Assembly (NCBI RefSeq): GCF_002104765.1 | Contig: NZ_NCXM01000038.1 | Span: 1-49,785, forward strand | Direction: 5' to 3' | Origin: Mycolicibacterium vulneris | Lineage (GTDB): Bacteria; Actinomycetota; Actinomycetes; Mycobacteriales; Mycobacteriaceae | DNA length: 49,785 bases | In this document: positions 17,501 to 24,047 of the stretch, piece after piece | How the letters are laid out: every line of letters begins with the position of its first letter | Numbering within the stretch: the first letter of the stretch is position 1 | Position numbers and translations under genes: made by a program | Notes under the pieces: generated by a model | What the model saw: the letters and a program-made list of their open reading frames with translations, nothing else | What the model was told of the DNA's origin: nothing | The model's database searches: none

Positions 17501-17896
17501 GCCTGCACCGGGTACGCGCCGATAACGGGCGCACCGTGGTTGACCGCTTTCGCCGAGCGCAGTCCCTTCGCCGAAGTGTTCCGCTCAAACGGGCAAAGCT
17601 CAACGGGCACAGGCAAACTGCGTGCCGAGCTCGATGAGCTGGCACTGGAGGAGTGGCCTACCCGGCTGCGGCGCCTGATCTCCGACCAGGTCAGCCTGAT
17701 CCTGCGTCGCAACATCGACCCCGATCGTCCGCTCTCCGAGTACGGCCTGGACTCGCTGGGTGGCCTCGAACTACTTACCCGCATCCAGACCGAAACGGGC
17801 ATACGCGTGACGCCCGCCGACATCGCCACCATTGGAACCATTCGTGGTTTGGCGGAGCTGCTGTTCGAAAAGCTGGCTCCGGCCGACGCCGCCTAA
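11528..17896 (+). CDS. Mas-like fully reducing type I polyketide synthase (KS-AT-DH-ER-KR-ACP), 2122 aa
   Basis: This iterative-type PKS should extend an acyl chain with full reduction, like Mas/Pks2-family enzymes (about 2100 aa). Domains in order: KS (30-450) with DTACSS (Cys199), HGPGTP and NFGHAQ; AT (555-900) with GHSLGE (Ser646) and the selectivity motif VAFHS, which resembles malonyl (HAFH) more than methylmalonyl (YASH) types; DH (915-1200) with His952, though the usual Gly of HxxxGxxxxP is Asn here, and YGVHPALLDA; ER (1430-1750) with SATGGVGQAA; KR (1770-1960) with TGGLGGLG and YAAAN (Tyr1928); ACP (2040-2115) with GLDSL (Ser2076). It starts at the ATG that overlaps the NRPS stop, behind GAGGAGG at 11517-11523, so the two are translationally coupled. 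It probably builds the lipid part of a lipopeptide together with the downstream FAAL; that link is inferred. Confidence 0.95.
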   Translation: MTTHQIDDVMQHTSLADSRLPIGSTPVTPVAVIGMACRLPGGIDSPEQLWEALLRGDDLVTEIPPDRWDADEYYDPEPGVPGRSVSRWGAFIDDVAGFDPEFFGINEREATAMDPQHRLLLETSWEAMEHAGLTRERIADSLTGVFMGLTHGDYQLLAADAHSVEGAYGFSGSNFSLASGRIAYALGVHGPALTVDTACSSGLTAIHLACRSLHEGESDLALAGGVTLALDPRKFSAGSAEGMLSPTGRCHAFDVAADGFVGGEGSVMLLLKRLSDALRDGDRILAVVRGTAANQDGHTVNIATPSKTAQTAVYRAALAAASVDAGTVGMVEAHGPGTPVGDPIEYASLANVYGIAGPCALASVKTNFGHAQAASGALGMMKAILALQHGVVPRNLHFTRLPDELAKIDTKLFVPQEATPWVTNGHHPRRAAVSSYGLSGTNVHAIVEQAPEQASETVVPEPISAEPSAAAPLLFPLSSTSADELRRTAGRLADWVRAHDDLTLPDLAYTLARRRAHRPVRTAVIAGNRPELAEALREIADGDTPYPAAVGQDDRGPVWVFSGQGSQWAAMGADLLATEPVFAATVAQAEPVIAHESGFSVTEAISAPQIVTGQDRIQPTLFTMQVALAATMRSYGVRPGAVVGHSLGEAAAAVVAGALSLEDGLRVICRRSRLMFRVAGAGATASVELPAQQVLSELTARGISDVVVAVVASPQSTVIAGAAQTVRDLVAAWEQRDVMAREVPTDVAFHSPQVDPIMDELTEALAEISPMTPEVPFYSATLFDPREQPVCDARYWANNMRRMVRFATAVQAALEDGYRVFAELAPHPLLIRALEQTARSREMPMAALAGMRREQALPHGLRGFVADLHSAGAAVDFSMLYPSGRLVDAPLPTWTHRRLWLSGGGQESPTHGGCTVSVHPLLGSHVHLQEEPERHLWQAEVGTAAQPWLADHQIRNVVVLPGAAYCEMALAAARTVLGETAEVRDIRFEQALLLDEQTTIGASAALSSPGVVDFAVESNQGGEQTRHAAAVLRAAEDEQPPAYDVSALLAAHARCDDGDEVRRRMDQRGVQYGPAFAGLGDVHTGEESTVLAEVALPRQIRSQQAAYGVHPALLDACFQSVEAHPDVQALGEGALGLVLGIRRLRSYNAARNVHYCYTRVTKADTSGVEADIDVLDEHGAVLLTVQGLRVGTSASESGNKDRVLAERLLTIEWRQRELPEPDHTDAGSWLLIGTTTTADVVASPLADALKNLGAHCTTMSWPQQADHISNVEQLGNHLRGGGFTGVAILTGPKNGDADEHCALLGQDYVQHLVRIARELVDLPGESPRLYVVTRNAQTVVSNDVPNLEQAGLRGLVRVIGMEHPHLGASQIDVDESTDAEQLARQLLAGSEEDETAWRNGAWYNARLCPAPLLPEERHTAIADHECDGMRLQIRTPGDLESLELVACDRVPPGPGQIEVAVSASSINFADVLVAFGRYPAFEGRLPQLGTDFAGVVTAVGPDVTDHKVGDHVGGLSANGCWGTFLTCDARLAVTLPAGLADHQAAAVTTAHATAYYGLRELARISAGDRVLIHSATGGVGQAAIAIARAAGAEIFATAGSEQRRQLLRDMGIEHVYDSRSVEFADLIRRDTDGYGVDIVLNSVIGAAQRAGVELLAFGGRFVEIGKRDIYGDTRLGLFPFRRNLTFYALDLALMSFSHPDRLRDLLNTVYQLTADGSLPMPESTHYPLADAATAIRVMSGAQHTGKLVLDVPHTGRSRVMVPPAQVGVFRNDGAYIITGGLGGLGLFLAEKMASPGSGAGCGRIVLSSRSQPTPQALEAIERIRETGADVVVECGDIAETGTAQRLVAAATATGLPVRGVLHLAAVIEDATLTNITDELIEHDWAPKVYGAWNLHEALQEATAEQPLDWFCSFSSAAALVGSPGQGAYAAANSWLDAFTRWRRARGLPATAIAWGAWAQIGRGTALAEGADVAIAPDEGAYAFEALLRHDRACTGYAPITGAPWLTAFAERSPFAEVFRSNGQSSTGTGKLRAELDELALEEWPTRLRRLISDQVSLILRRNIDPDRPLSEYGLDSLGGLELLTRIQTETGIRVTPADIATIGTIRGLAELLFEKLAPADAA

Positions 17897-17915
17897 GGCT
17901 GAAAGGATTTGAATT

Positions 17916-17957
17916 ATGGGATCTGAATTGTATTGCAGCACAGGGGAGTCGAAATGA
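17916..17957 (+). CDS. Possible 13-codon mini-ORF between PKS and P450
   Basis: An ATG at 17916, preceded by AAAGGA at 17902-17907 (8-nt spacer), opens a 13-codon frame, MGSELYCSTGESK. Its stop TGA overlaps the P450 start codon (ATGA at 17954-17957). The layout is that of a translational-coupling leader. Such short frames also occur by chance, and there is no homology to judge by, so the call is tentative. The 57-nt PKS-P450 gap holds nothing else. Confidence 0.3.
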   Translation: MGSELYCSTGESK

Positions 17958-19237
17958 GCGGACCCGAGAACCTCGACTTCTTCACCGAGAAGTCGCTCGT
18001 CGATGACCCCTACGACTACTACGACGAGATCCGTCGTTGCCCAGTGTGGCGCGAGCCGGCACACGGCGTGGTGATGGTGTCGGGGTACGACGAGGCCGTC
18101 GCCGTGCAACGCGACCACGATAAGACATTCTCGGTATGCAACATAGTCAGCGGACCATGGTCGGGGATTCCAACCAAAACCGATAGCGATGACATCTCGG
18201 ATCTGATCGAACGGTACCGCCACGCGGTGACATTCGGCGACTACTTCATCACGTTTGATCCTCCGAAGCACACCGCGCACCGCTCGCTGTTGAGCCGGTT
18301 GTTTACGCCGAAGCAGCTGAAGAACAACGAGGATTTCCTGTGGCGTCTTGCCGACGAGCAAATCGACCGCTTCATCGCAAAGGGCAAGTGCGAGATCTTC
18401 ATCGACTACAATTTCCCGTTCACGCTCGACGCGATTACCGACCTGCTGGACGTACCCGAGGCCGACCGGGAGCGATTCCGCCGCGCTGCGTATGCCAGTA
18501 GGCTCGAAGGCGACCGCAGCGGTTTTGTTGGCGTGAAAGAGGAGTGGTTCGTCGATTACATCGAGGAGCGGCGGCGCAATCCACGCGACGACGTCCTCAC
18601 CGAGCTTGCGCTGGCAAAGTTTCCCGACGGTACGACACCCGACGCGATTGACGTTGCCCGCGTTGCCACCTTCATGTACGCCGCCGGCCACGGCACGACG
18701 ATCGACCTGCTGAGTCTCTCGATGCTGATGCTGGCGGAGCGACCGGACTTGCAAGAGCAACTGCGCGAGGACAACTCAAAGATCCCCGCCTTTATCGAGG
18801 AGATGCTGCGCATCGAAAGCCCGATCAAATCGAATTTCCGGATGGCGCGGCGCAACACCAGGATCGGCGACGTCGATGTGCGAGCCGGTACCAGCGTTCT
18901 GGTGATGAACGGTGCGGCAAACCGCGATCCACGACGATTCGACGAGCCCAGCGAATTCCGGCTCGGCCGCCCAAACATATTGCACCACATCGCCTTCGGT
19001 CGTGGTATCCACACGTGTCCGGGCGCCCCGATTGCGCGCGCCGAAGTACGGGTGAGCTTGGAACGAATCCTGAACCGGATGGCCGAGATTCGGCTTTCAG
19101 AGGCCGAGCACGGTCCTCCAGGCGCTCGTCGGCTCAAATGGGACCGCACCGTGCTGTTCAGGCGTCTCAAGGAATTGCATCTCGAGTTCACACCGATTCA
19201 GGAGGTATCCACAAATGACCACGCAATCGTTGGCTAG
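17954..19237 (+). CDS. Cytochrome P450 with an atypical I-helix motif, 427 aa
   Basis: A soluble bacterial P450. The heme-binding loop FGRGIHTCPGAP places the proximal Cys at 355, and the K-helix ExxR is in EEMLR. The I-helix reads AAGHGTT: the Thr of the oxygen-binding groove is kept, but the acidic residue just before it (D/E in AGxDTT) is Gly247. The start ATG at 17954 was chosen over one seven codons upstream because GGGGAG lies 5 nt before it (17943-17948). The gene sits directly after the PKS and overlaps the next gene by 23 nt. Inferred role: tailoring oxidation of the lipopeptide, either an amino acid on the carrier protein or the acyl chain. The missing acid could alter proton delivery or simply be a family variant. 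Confidence 0.93.
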   Translation: MSGPENLDFFTEKSLVDDPYDYYDEIRRCPVWREPAHGVVMVSGYDEAVAVQRDHDKTFSVCNIVSGPWSGIPTKTDSDDISDLIERYRHAVTFGDYFITFDPPKHTAHRSLLSRLFTPKQLKNNEDFLWRLADEQIDRFIAKGKCEIFIDYNFPFTLDAITDLLDVPEADRERFRRAAYASRLEGDRSGFVGVKEEWFVDYIEERRRNPRDDVLTELALAKFPDGTTPDAIDVARVATFMYAAGHGTTIDLLSLSMLMLAERPDLQEQLREDNSKIPAFIEEMLRIESPIKSNFRMARRNTRIGDVDVRAGTSVLVMNGAANRDPRRFDEPSEFRLGRPNILHHIAFGRGIHTCPGAPIARAEVRVSLERILNRMAEIRLSEAEHGPPGARRLKWDRTVLFRRLKELHLEFTPIQEVSTNDHAIVG

Positions 19238-19553
19238 ATCGGCTGTCGGGGCGTGCGGCCTGGCGTTGTCGTTGACCGCCGGGGTCGGGCTCGCGTCCGC
19301 CGATCGGGATCTAAGCCCGTTCGTCAACACAACCTGTAATTACGACCAGGTGCAATCGGCGCTGCAGGCGGCAGATCCCCAAGCCGCCGCACAGTTCAAC
19401 TCCTCGCCGGAGAGCGTCTCCTTTTTGCGCCAGTTCCTCGCCTCGCCGCCGGGTCAACGCCAGCGGATGGCCCAGATGTTGGCGAGCCAGCCCGGGGCTG
19501 ACACGCAGTTCGGACTCGTCTTGCGGGTGTTCAGCACCTGCAACAACTACTGA
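19215..19553 (+). CDS. Hemophore-family small secreted protein, 112 aa
   Basis: The N-terminus has a Sec signal (Arg near position 8, hydrophobic core ACGLALSLTAGVGLA, likely cleavage after the ASA near residue 29). The mature part is about 80 aa and predicted helical, with two Cys flanking it (TTCNYDQV near the start, FSTCNNY at the end) that could form a disulfide. This is the layout of the mycobacterial hemophore-related family (Rv0203-like), whose founding member binds heme outside the cell. The ATG lies inside the P450 3' end behind AGGAGG (19200-19205, 9-nt spacer), a 23-nt overlap that implies coupled expression. No heme-ligating residue can be asserted from sequence alone. A heme- or lipopeptide-binding role is inferred from family and context. 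Confidence 0.8.
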   Translation: MTTQSLARSAVGACGLALSLTAGVGLASADRDLSPFVNTTCNYDQVQSALQAADPQAAAQFNSSPESVSFLRQFLASPPGQRQRMAQMLASQPGADTQFGLVLRVFSTCNNY

Positions 19554-19601
19554 GCAGACCAGCACCCGCCTTCGACCACCGTCGACCTTTTGGAGTTATG
19601 T

Positions 19602-20369
19602 GTGGCCACAGTCATCGGCGCCTTCCCGCTCGTCAGCACGCTGCGCGACGCAGTGTTTCTCTCGGCAGATGTCAGCGAGTTCGAAAGGCTGACACCAAGA
19701 ATGCGCCGCATCCGGTTCAGCGGCCCGCGACTGCAGGGACTGACCTGGACGCCAGGTCAGCAGGTCCGGCTGAAGGTCGAGAGCCTGCGTGAATCCTGGT
19801 CGAGGATGCACGCGTACCCCGTAGTACGCACGTATTCCATCTACAACGCCGATCCCGACCTCGGCACACTCGACATCGTGATGTTCGACCACGACGGTGA
19901 CCCGAAGGCCGCGACACCTGCCAGACGCTGGGCGACGGCCACCTCCATCGGCGATCACGCCCATATCACCCGGCCCCAGGGCAATCTCGTCATCCGCCAC
20001 GACGCGCCCTACCACGTGTTCGCCGGCGAAGAAACCGCGTCGGTCGCGTTCGCCGCGATGCTGCGATGTATGCCCTCAACCGCCGAGGTTCACGGAGTGA
20101 TCGAGGCCGCGACCGGCGCCGACCACCTTCCCCTGGCCCGACCCCTGACCCGGGTCGAGCGCGGTGACGCCTCAGCCGCGAACTCTGCCGTGCTCGCCGA
20201 CGCCCTGCGCGGCCTCCCACTGCCCGACCATCCCGGCATCGCCTACCTCGCCGGCGAGGCCCGCACCATACAAACCCTGCGCAGAATATTGATCACCGAA
20301 CGTGGCTGGGACCGACGCCAGATACGCACCAAACCCTTTTGGACCCCCGGCCGAACCGGAATGGAGTGA
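19602..20369 (+). CDS. Siderophore-interacting FAD protein (ViuB/SIP family), 255 aa
   Basis: A flavin reductase of the type that releases iron from ferric siderophores in the cytoplasm using NAD(P)H. The FAD-binding barrel has MRRIRFSG, then WTPGQQVRL, then RTYSIYN in place of the common RxYTxR, followed by LDIVMFDHDGDPKAA and ITRPQGN. The C-terminal part has YLAGEARTIQTLRR and the family-typical ending KPFWTPGR. The GTG at 19602 is preferred over the TTG at 19590 because GGAG at 19592-19595 is 6 nt upstream. It lies 48 nt after the hemophore gene, and its stop is 2 nt before the FAAL start. Its place in this operon is the main reason to suspect an iron-related product. The variant RTYSIYN motif may affect flavin binding. 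Confidence 0.88.
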   Translation: MATVIGAFPLVSTLRDAVFLSADVSEFERLTPRMRRIRFSGPRLQGLTWTPGQQVRLKVESLRESWSRMHAYPVVRTYSIYNADPDLGTLDIVMFDHDGDPKAATPARRWATATSIGDHAHITRPQGNLVIRHDAPYHVFAGEETASVAFAAMLRCMPSTAEVHGVIEAATGADHLPLARPLTRVERGDASAANSAVLADALRGLPLPDHPGIAYLAGEARTIQTLRRILITERGWDRRQIRTKPFWTPGRTGME

Positions 20370-20371
20370 TT

Positions 20372-22111
20372 ATGGTTGAGACGTCTATTTCGGATCTGCT
20401 GTGTGAACGCGCCAGCTTGCAGCCCAACGACACGGCGTTCACTTTTATTGATTACGAGCAGGATTGGGACGGGGTTGCCGAAAGCCTGACGTGGTCGCAG
20501 CTGTACCGGCGAACAGTGAACGTTGCACGGGAACTCCAGCAATGCGGGTCGACGGGCGACCGCGCCGTGATCATGGCCCCGCAGGGGTTGGATTACATCG
20601 TGGCGTTCCTCGGCGCCTTGCAGGCGGGGCAGGTTGCGGTTCCGCTTTCGGTCCCGCTAGGTGGCGTCAGCGACGAGCGCGTCAGTTCGGTGCTGCGCGA
20701 CGCGTCGCCGACCGTCGTTCTGACCACGTCCCCTGCCGCGGGAACCGTTGCCGAGTACGTCAAGTCGGAATCTGGCGCACCCGTTCGATCGGTCGTGGAG
20801 GTGGACCTGCTCGACCTGGACGCCCGGACCGGATCCGGCGCCGGGAACGAGAATCACCCAGAGCTGGCCTATCTGCAGTACACGTCCGGGTCGACCCGCC
20901 AGCCGGCCGGGGTCATGGTCTCGCACAGAAACCTGCTGGCCAATTTCGGCCAGATGATAGCCGACTTTTGTGTGGAGTACGGAGGCGTCGCTCCACCAGA
21001 CACGAACATAGTGTCGTGGCTGCCGTTTTACCACGATATGGGTTTGGTACTGGGAGTGTGCATACCGATTCTGGGCGGATTTCGCACTGTGCTGACGAGT
21101 CCGGTGTCGTTCCTGCAGCGACCGGCCCGGTGGATGCAATTGCTGGCCAAGGAAAGTCACGCAATTTCGGCGGCGCCGAACTTCGCCTTCGAATTGGCGG
21201 CACGCAAGACATCAGACGAGGACATGGCCGGACTGGATCTGGGGGACGTGCTGTTCATCCTCAGCGGTAGCGAACGGGTGCATCCTGCGACGATGCGGCG
21301 CTTCACCGACCGGTTCGCGCGCTGCAATTTGCCCGACAGCGCGGTGCGGCCAGGCTATGGCCTCGCAGAGGCAACGGTGTACGCGTTGACCCGTACACCG
21401 GCGCAACCGCCCAAAATCGTCCACTTCGAATCCGAGAAGCTGACCACCGGCACCGCGGAGCGCTGCGAAAGCCCAGCCGGCACACCGTTGGTCAGCTACG
21501 GGGCGCCACGGTCACCGGTGATCCGCATCGTCGACCCCGACACCAAAATCGAGTGCCCGCAGGGAAGCGTCGGTGAGATCTGGGTGCACGGTGACAACGT
21601 CGCCATGGGCTACTGGCAAAAGCCCCAAGAGACCGAACGCACGTTCGGCGATCGGCTTGTCGCTCCGTCGGGCGGCACACCCGAAGCGCCGTGGCTGCGA
21701 ACCGGCGATTCGGGATTCTTCTTCGAAGGCGAGCTGTTCATCATCGGCCGCATCAAGGATCTGTTGATCGTCTACGGGCGTAACCACTCACCCGACGACA
21801 TCGAAGCGACGGTCCAGGAGATCACCAGGGGTAGGTGCGCAGCGATAGCGGTTCCGCATGGGGGCACGGAAAGGCTTGTCGTCATCATCGAAGTCAAGAA
21901 AAATGGCGCATCCCACGAAGATGGGACGGACAAGTTCGCCGTCGTCGAGCGCGAAGTCACCTCGGCGGTCTCCAACTCGCACGGCGTCGGCGTCGCGGAT
22001 CTGGTTCTGGTGACGCCCGGTTCGATACCTATCACCACAAGTGGCAAGGTTCGGCGGGCGACGTGCGTCGAGCAGTACCGGCAAGGCCAGTTCGCCCGTT
22101 TGAACGCTTAA
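20372..22111 (+). CDS. Fatty acyl-AMP ligase (FadD/FAAL type), 579 aa
   Basis: It activates a fatty acid as acyl-adenylate and loads it on a carrier protein. Key motifs: YTSGSTRQPAGVMVSH (A3), WLPFYHDMGLV, GYGLAEATVYA (A5), RTGDSGF (A7), GRIKDLLIVYGRNHSPDDIE (A8 with the FAAL-typical NHxPDDIE) and TSGKVRRA (catalytic Lys, A10). Its length matches FAALs (about 580 aa). The ATG at 20372 has GGAG at 20363-20366 and follows the SIP stop by 2 nt. It is the last gene of the operon. The likely acceptor is the PKS ACP or an NRPS loading carrier domain upstream of the window; which one cannot be told. Confidence 0.95.
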   Translation: MVETSISDLLCERASLQPNDTAFTFIDYEQDWDGVAESLTWSQLYRRTVNVARELQQCGSTGDRAVIMAPQGLDYIVAFLGALQAGQVAVPLSVPLGGVSDERVSSVLRDASPTVVLTTSPAAGTVAEYVKSESGAPVRSVVEVDLLDLDARTGSGAGNENHPELAYLQYTSGSTRQPAGVMVSHRNLLANFGQMIADFCVEYGGVAPPDTNIVSWLPFYHDMGLVLGVCIPILGGFRTVLTSPVSFLQRPARWMQLLAKESHAISAAPNFAFELAARKTSDEDMAGLDLGDVLFILSGSERVHPATMRRFTDRFARCNLPDSAVRPGYGLAEATVYALTRTPAQPPKIVHFESEKLTTGTAERCESPAGTPLVSYGAPRSPVIRIVDPDTKIECPQGSVGEIWVHGDNVAMGYWQKPQETERTFGDRLVAPSGGTPEAPWLRTGDSGFFFEGELFIIGRIKDLLIVYGRNHSPDDIEATVQEITRGRCAAIAVPHGGTERLVVIIEVKKNGASHEDGTDKFAVVEREVTSAVSNSHGVGVADLVLVTPGSIPITTSGKVRRATCVEQYRQGQFARLNA

Positions 22112-22245
22112 GTCTTGATCCTGGTCGACGCTGTCCGCGGGATCTCCTCGGCGAATTCGATCACGGCGGCAATAACGCTGTGCCTCAACGGCATCCAGTT
22201 CAGGCCGATGTAGTCCAGGCGCGCGGGAACAGGTTGAAGCTCATC
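22108..22245 (-). pseudogene. Possible C-terminal remnant of an acyl-CoA/AMP ligase
   Basis: Read on the - strand, this stretch encodes about 46 residues that end VIEFAEEIPRTASTRIKT. That resembles the closing segment of acyl-CoA synthetases (consensus of the type EFVDEIPRTxTGKI). The frame has no start and meets a stop just upstream. Its own stop overlaps the FAAL stop in convergent orientation. It could be the scar of a deleted fadD-like gene. The similarity is short and judged by eye, so it may be coincidental. Confidence 0.25.
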
Positions 22246-22339
22246 GGTACTCCTGCTTGCCTAGTCGAGGCGGGCAGAAGTTCCTGCGGTGGTTTATCTG
22301 GGCTGCTGAAACGGATTCGATTCCGCCGTGTCATTATTT

Positions 22340-22369
22340 TTGACGGGCGAATTCGATTACGTCCGTCAA
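22340..22369. other. Inverted repeat TTGACGG / CCGTCAA
   Basis: Two perfect 7-bp arms (22340-22346 and 22363-22369) are separated by 16 nt and overlap the stop of the 56-codon frame. On the - strand the right side is followed by AAAAATAAT rather than a U-run, so it is not a classical terminator. It could be an RNA hairpin ending the small gene's message or a protein-binding site. Confidence 0.35.
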
Positions 22370-22536
22370 TCGGCGTCGTCCTTCTTTTTCGTTGCGCCCC
22401 AAGACTTTCCGACTGGACGCCAGCAGAAAAGGTTGCTGCCCTGGCGGTGCCAGAGATAGGTGTCAAGGTCACCCAAGCTGGCATGCGACACAAACTTCCA
22501 CAATGGCAAATCGGGTGGATTCGATTTTCGGTGCAT
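22366..22536 (-). CDS. Possible small protein, 56 aa, unknown
   Basis: An ATG behind a strong Shine-Dalgarno (AAGGGAGGG, adjacent on the - strand) opens 56 codons. The protein is rich in Trp and Lys, contains LPLWKFVSHASLGDLDTYLW and ends KKKDDAD. No family is recognised. An inverted repeat begins at its stop codon. Support is the ribosome-binding site and an amino acid composition that does not look like an antisense shadow. Against it are its small size and its setting in a gene-poor stretch. Confidence 0.35.
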   Translation of the reverse strand: MHRKSNPPDLPLWKFVSHASLGDLDTYLWHRQGSNLFCWRPVGKSWGATKKKDDAD

Positions 22537-23168
22537 TATCCCTCCCTTTAAAAAGTGCAATTGGCTAGACCCAAGCCGGTTGATCCCGGTCGCGCACCCG
22601 CGGCTCGCGACAGCTTCGGTGCACGCAATGACGCGTGTTTTGGTGTCCAGCTCGTAATAGCGGAATTAGGTATGTCGCTGTGCGCCGGTGGCTTAGTCCA
22701 CATCGAATGCGACTTTTTTTGGGTAACGATCGGCCTTGCGTCGCAAACGTCTACCAACGTCGCCGGCGGTGGGGCCAAGCCGTCGACTGCCATCTGGCGT
22801 CGCGGCGTGACATGCGCGCTTACGTATCATGTCCGGAGCTTATGGTCGCGTTTACTGCTCCCGGGGACGGCGCGAGCAAAATAGAGTAGCGCGAGCGCCG
22901 GGTTCGGGTAGTGGTATCGAATAACTTCACTCGGCGTCAATCAAGCAGGCACGTCAGTCCCGCCTCAGAGTGAGACGGGTTGCCGCAGTCCTGCTCGACC
23001 CATCGCTCGGAATTAAGCAAAGAGCGCGGGTGAATGCCGGTGTTTTCGGAACTGCTAATTTCGCGGTTGCGCTGCCAGCCGCCCAGGGGCGATCCGTCCA
23101 CCTCGTGATTCACTCGGCGAAGAGTGGCACGACCCGGAACCCGCTGCCCGCAAGGTACGTTGGCGATC
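22537..23168. other. Gene-poor interval, nothing recognisable
   Basis: About 630 bp between the small - strand frame and the SDR gene. The short open frames on both strands lack ribosome-binding sites and recognisable motifs. By eye the DNA from about 22250 to 23130 is less GC-rich than its surroundings. No tRNA, transposase fragment or clear repeat was found. The SDR promoter is presumably near the right end, but no convincing -10/-35 pair stands out. Confidence 0.5.
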
Positions 23169-24047
23169 ATGACATCGCTGCAGGACAAGGTCGTTTTCAT
23201 CACCGGCGGTGCCCGGGGGATCGGGGCGGAGACCGCTCGCCGGCTGAGCGCCAGGGGTGCCAGGCTCGTGCTGACCGATCTCAACGAGGCGGACCTCAAG
23301 GCGCTAGCCGCCGAACTCGGCGAGGAACGGGTGTTGACGGCCGTCGCCGATGTGCGAAACCCGTCCGCGATGGAGGCCGCCGCCGCCCGTGCCGTCGAGC
23401 GATTCGGCGGCATCGACGTGGTGGTGGCCAACGCGGGCATCGCGAGTTACGGGTCAGTGCTGCAAGTGGATCCCGACGCCTTCAAGCGGGTGCTCGACAT
23501 CAACGTGCTCGGCGTCTTCCACACCGTGCGCGCCACGCTGCCCGCGCTGATCGAGCGCCGCGGCTACGTGCTCATCGTCTCGTCGTTGGCCGCCTACACC
23601 GCCTGCCCCGGGCTGGCGCCGTACAACGCCTCCAAGGCGGGCGTCGAGTTGCTGGCCAATGCGCTGCGGCTGGAGGTGGCACACCAGGGCGTCACCGTCG
23701 GCTCGGCGCACATGTCGTGGATCGACACGGCGCTGGTCCGCGACACCCAGTCCGATCTGCCTGCGTTCAACCAGTTGCTGGCCAGCTTCCCGTGGCCGCT
23801 GAGCAAGACGACGACCGTCGACAAGTGCGCGGCCGCTTTCGTCAAGGGCATCGAGCGCCGGCGCACCCGCGTCTACTGCCCGCGTTGGGTGGCGCTGTTC
23901 CGTTGGGTCAAGCCGGTGCTGTCCAGCCCGGTGGGCGAGATGCCGCTGCATAAATCCACCGCCGAGCTGCTGCCGCAGCTGGACGCCCAAGTCGCTGCGC
24001 TGGGACGGTCCACCAGCGCCTACAACCGCGACCTCGGTACGTCCTAG
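23169..24047 (+). CDS. Short-chain dehydrogenase/reductase (Rv2129c-like), 292 aa
   Basis: A classical SDR. The cofactor loop TGGARGIG is near residue 10, VVANAGIASYG near 85, and the catalytic Ser and the Tyr/Lys pair are in IVSSLAAYTACPG and YNASKAG. An acid after the second strand (TDLNEADL) suggests NAD-type or mixed cofactor use; this is a weak inference. The ATG at 23169 (MTSLQDKVV) is chosen because the Rossmann strand follows at once. The upstream extension is Cys/Pro-rich and unlike an SDR. The substrate is unknown. The gene converges on the permease: the two stop codons share CTAG (24044-24047). Confidence 0.92.
   Translation: MTSLQDKVVFITGGARGIGAETARRLSARGARLVLTDLNEADLKALAAELGEERVLTAVADVRNPSAMEAAAARAVERFGGIDVVVANAGIASYGSVLQVDPDAFKRVLDINVLGVFHTVRATLPALIERRGYVLIVSSLAAYTACPGLAPYNASKAGVELLANALRLEVAHQGVTVGSAHMSWIDTALVRDTQSDLPAFNQLLASFPWPLSKTTTVDKCAAAFVKGIERRRTRVYCPRWVALFRWVKPVLSSPVGEMPLHKSTAELLPQLDAQVAALGRSTSAYNRDLGTS

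Noticed and set aside
17933..17953. Earlier P450 start at 17933
   Set aside because: The ATG at 17954 has a well-spaced GGGGAG. The upstream ATG lacks one, and the seven extra residues have no P450 character.
22555..22889. Overlapping short frames on both strands in the gene-poor interval
   Set aside because: There is no ribosome-binding site, no recognisable family and no codon-bias signal, so they were not called genes.
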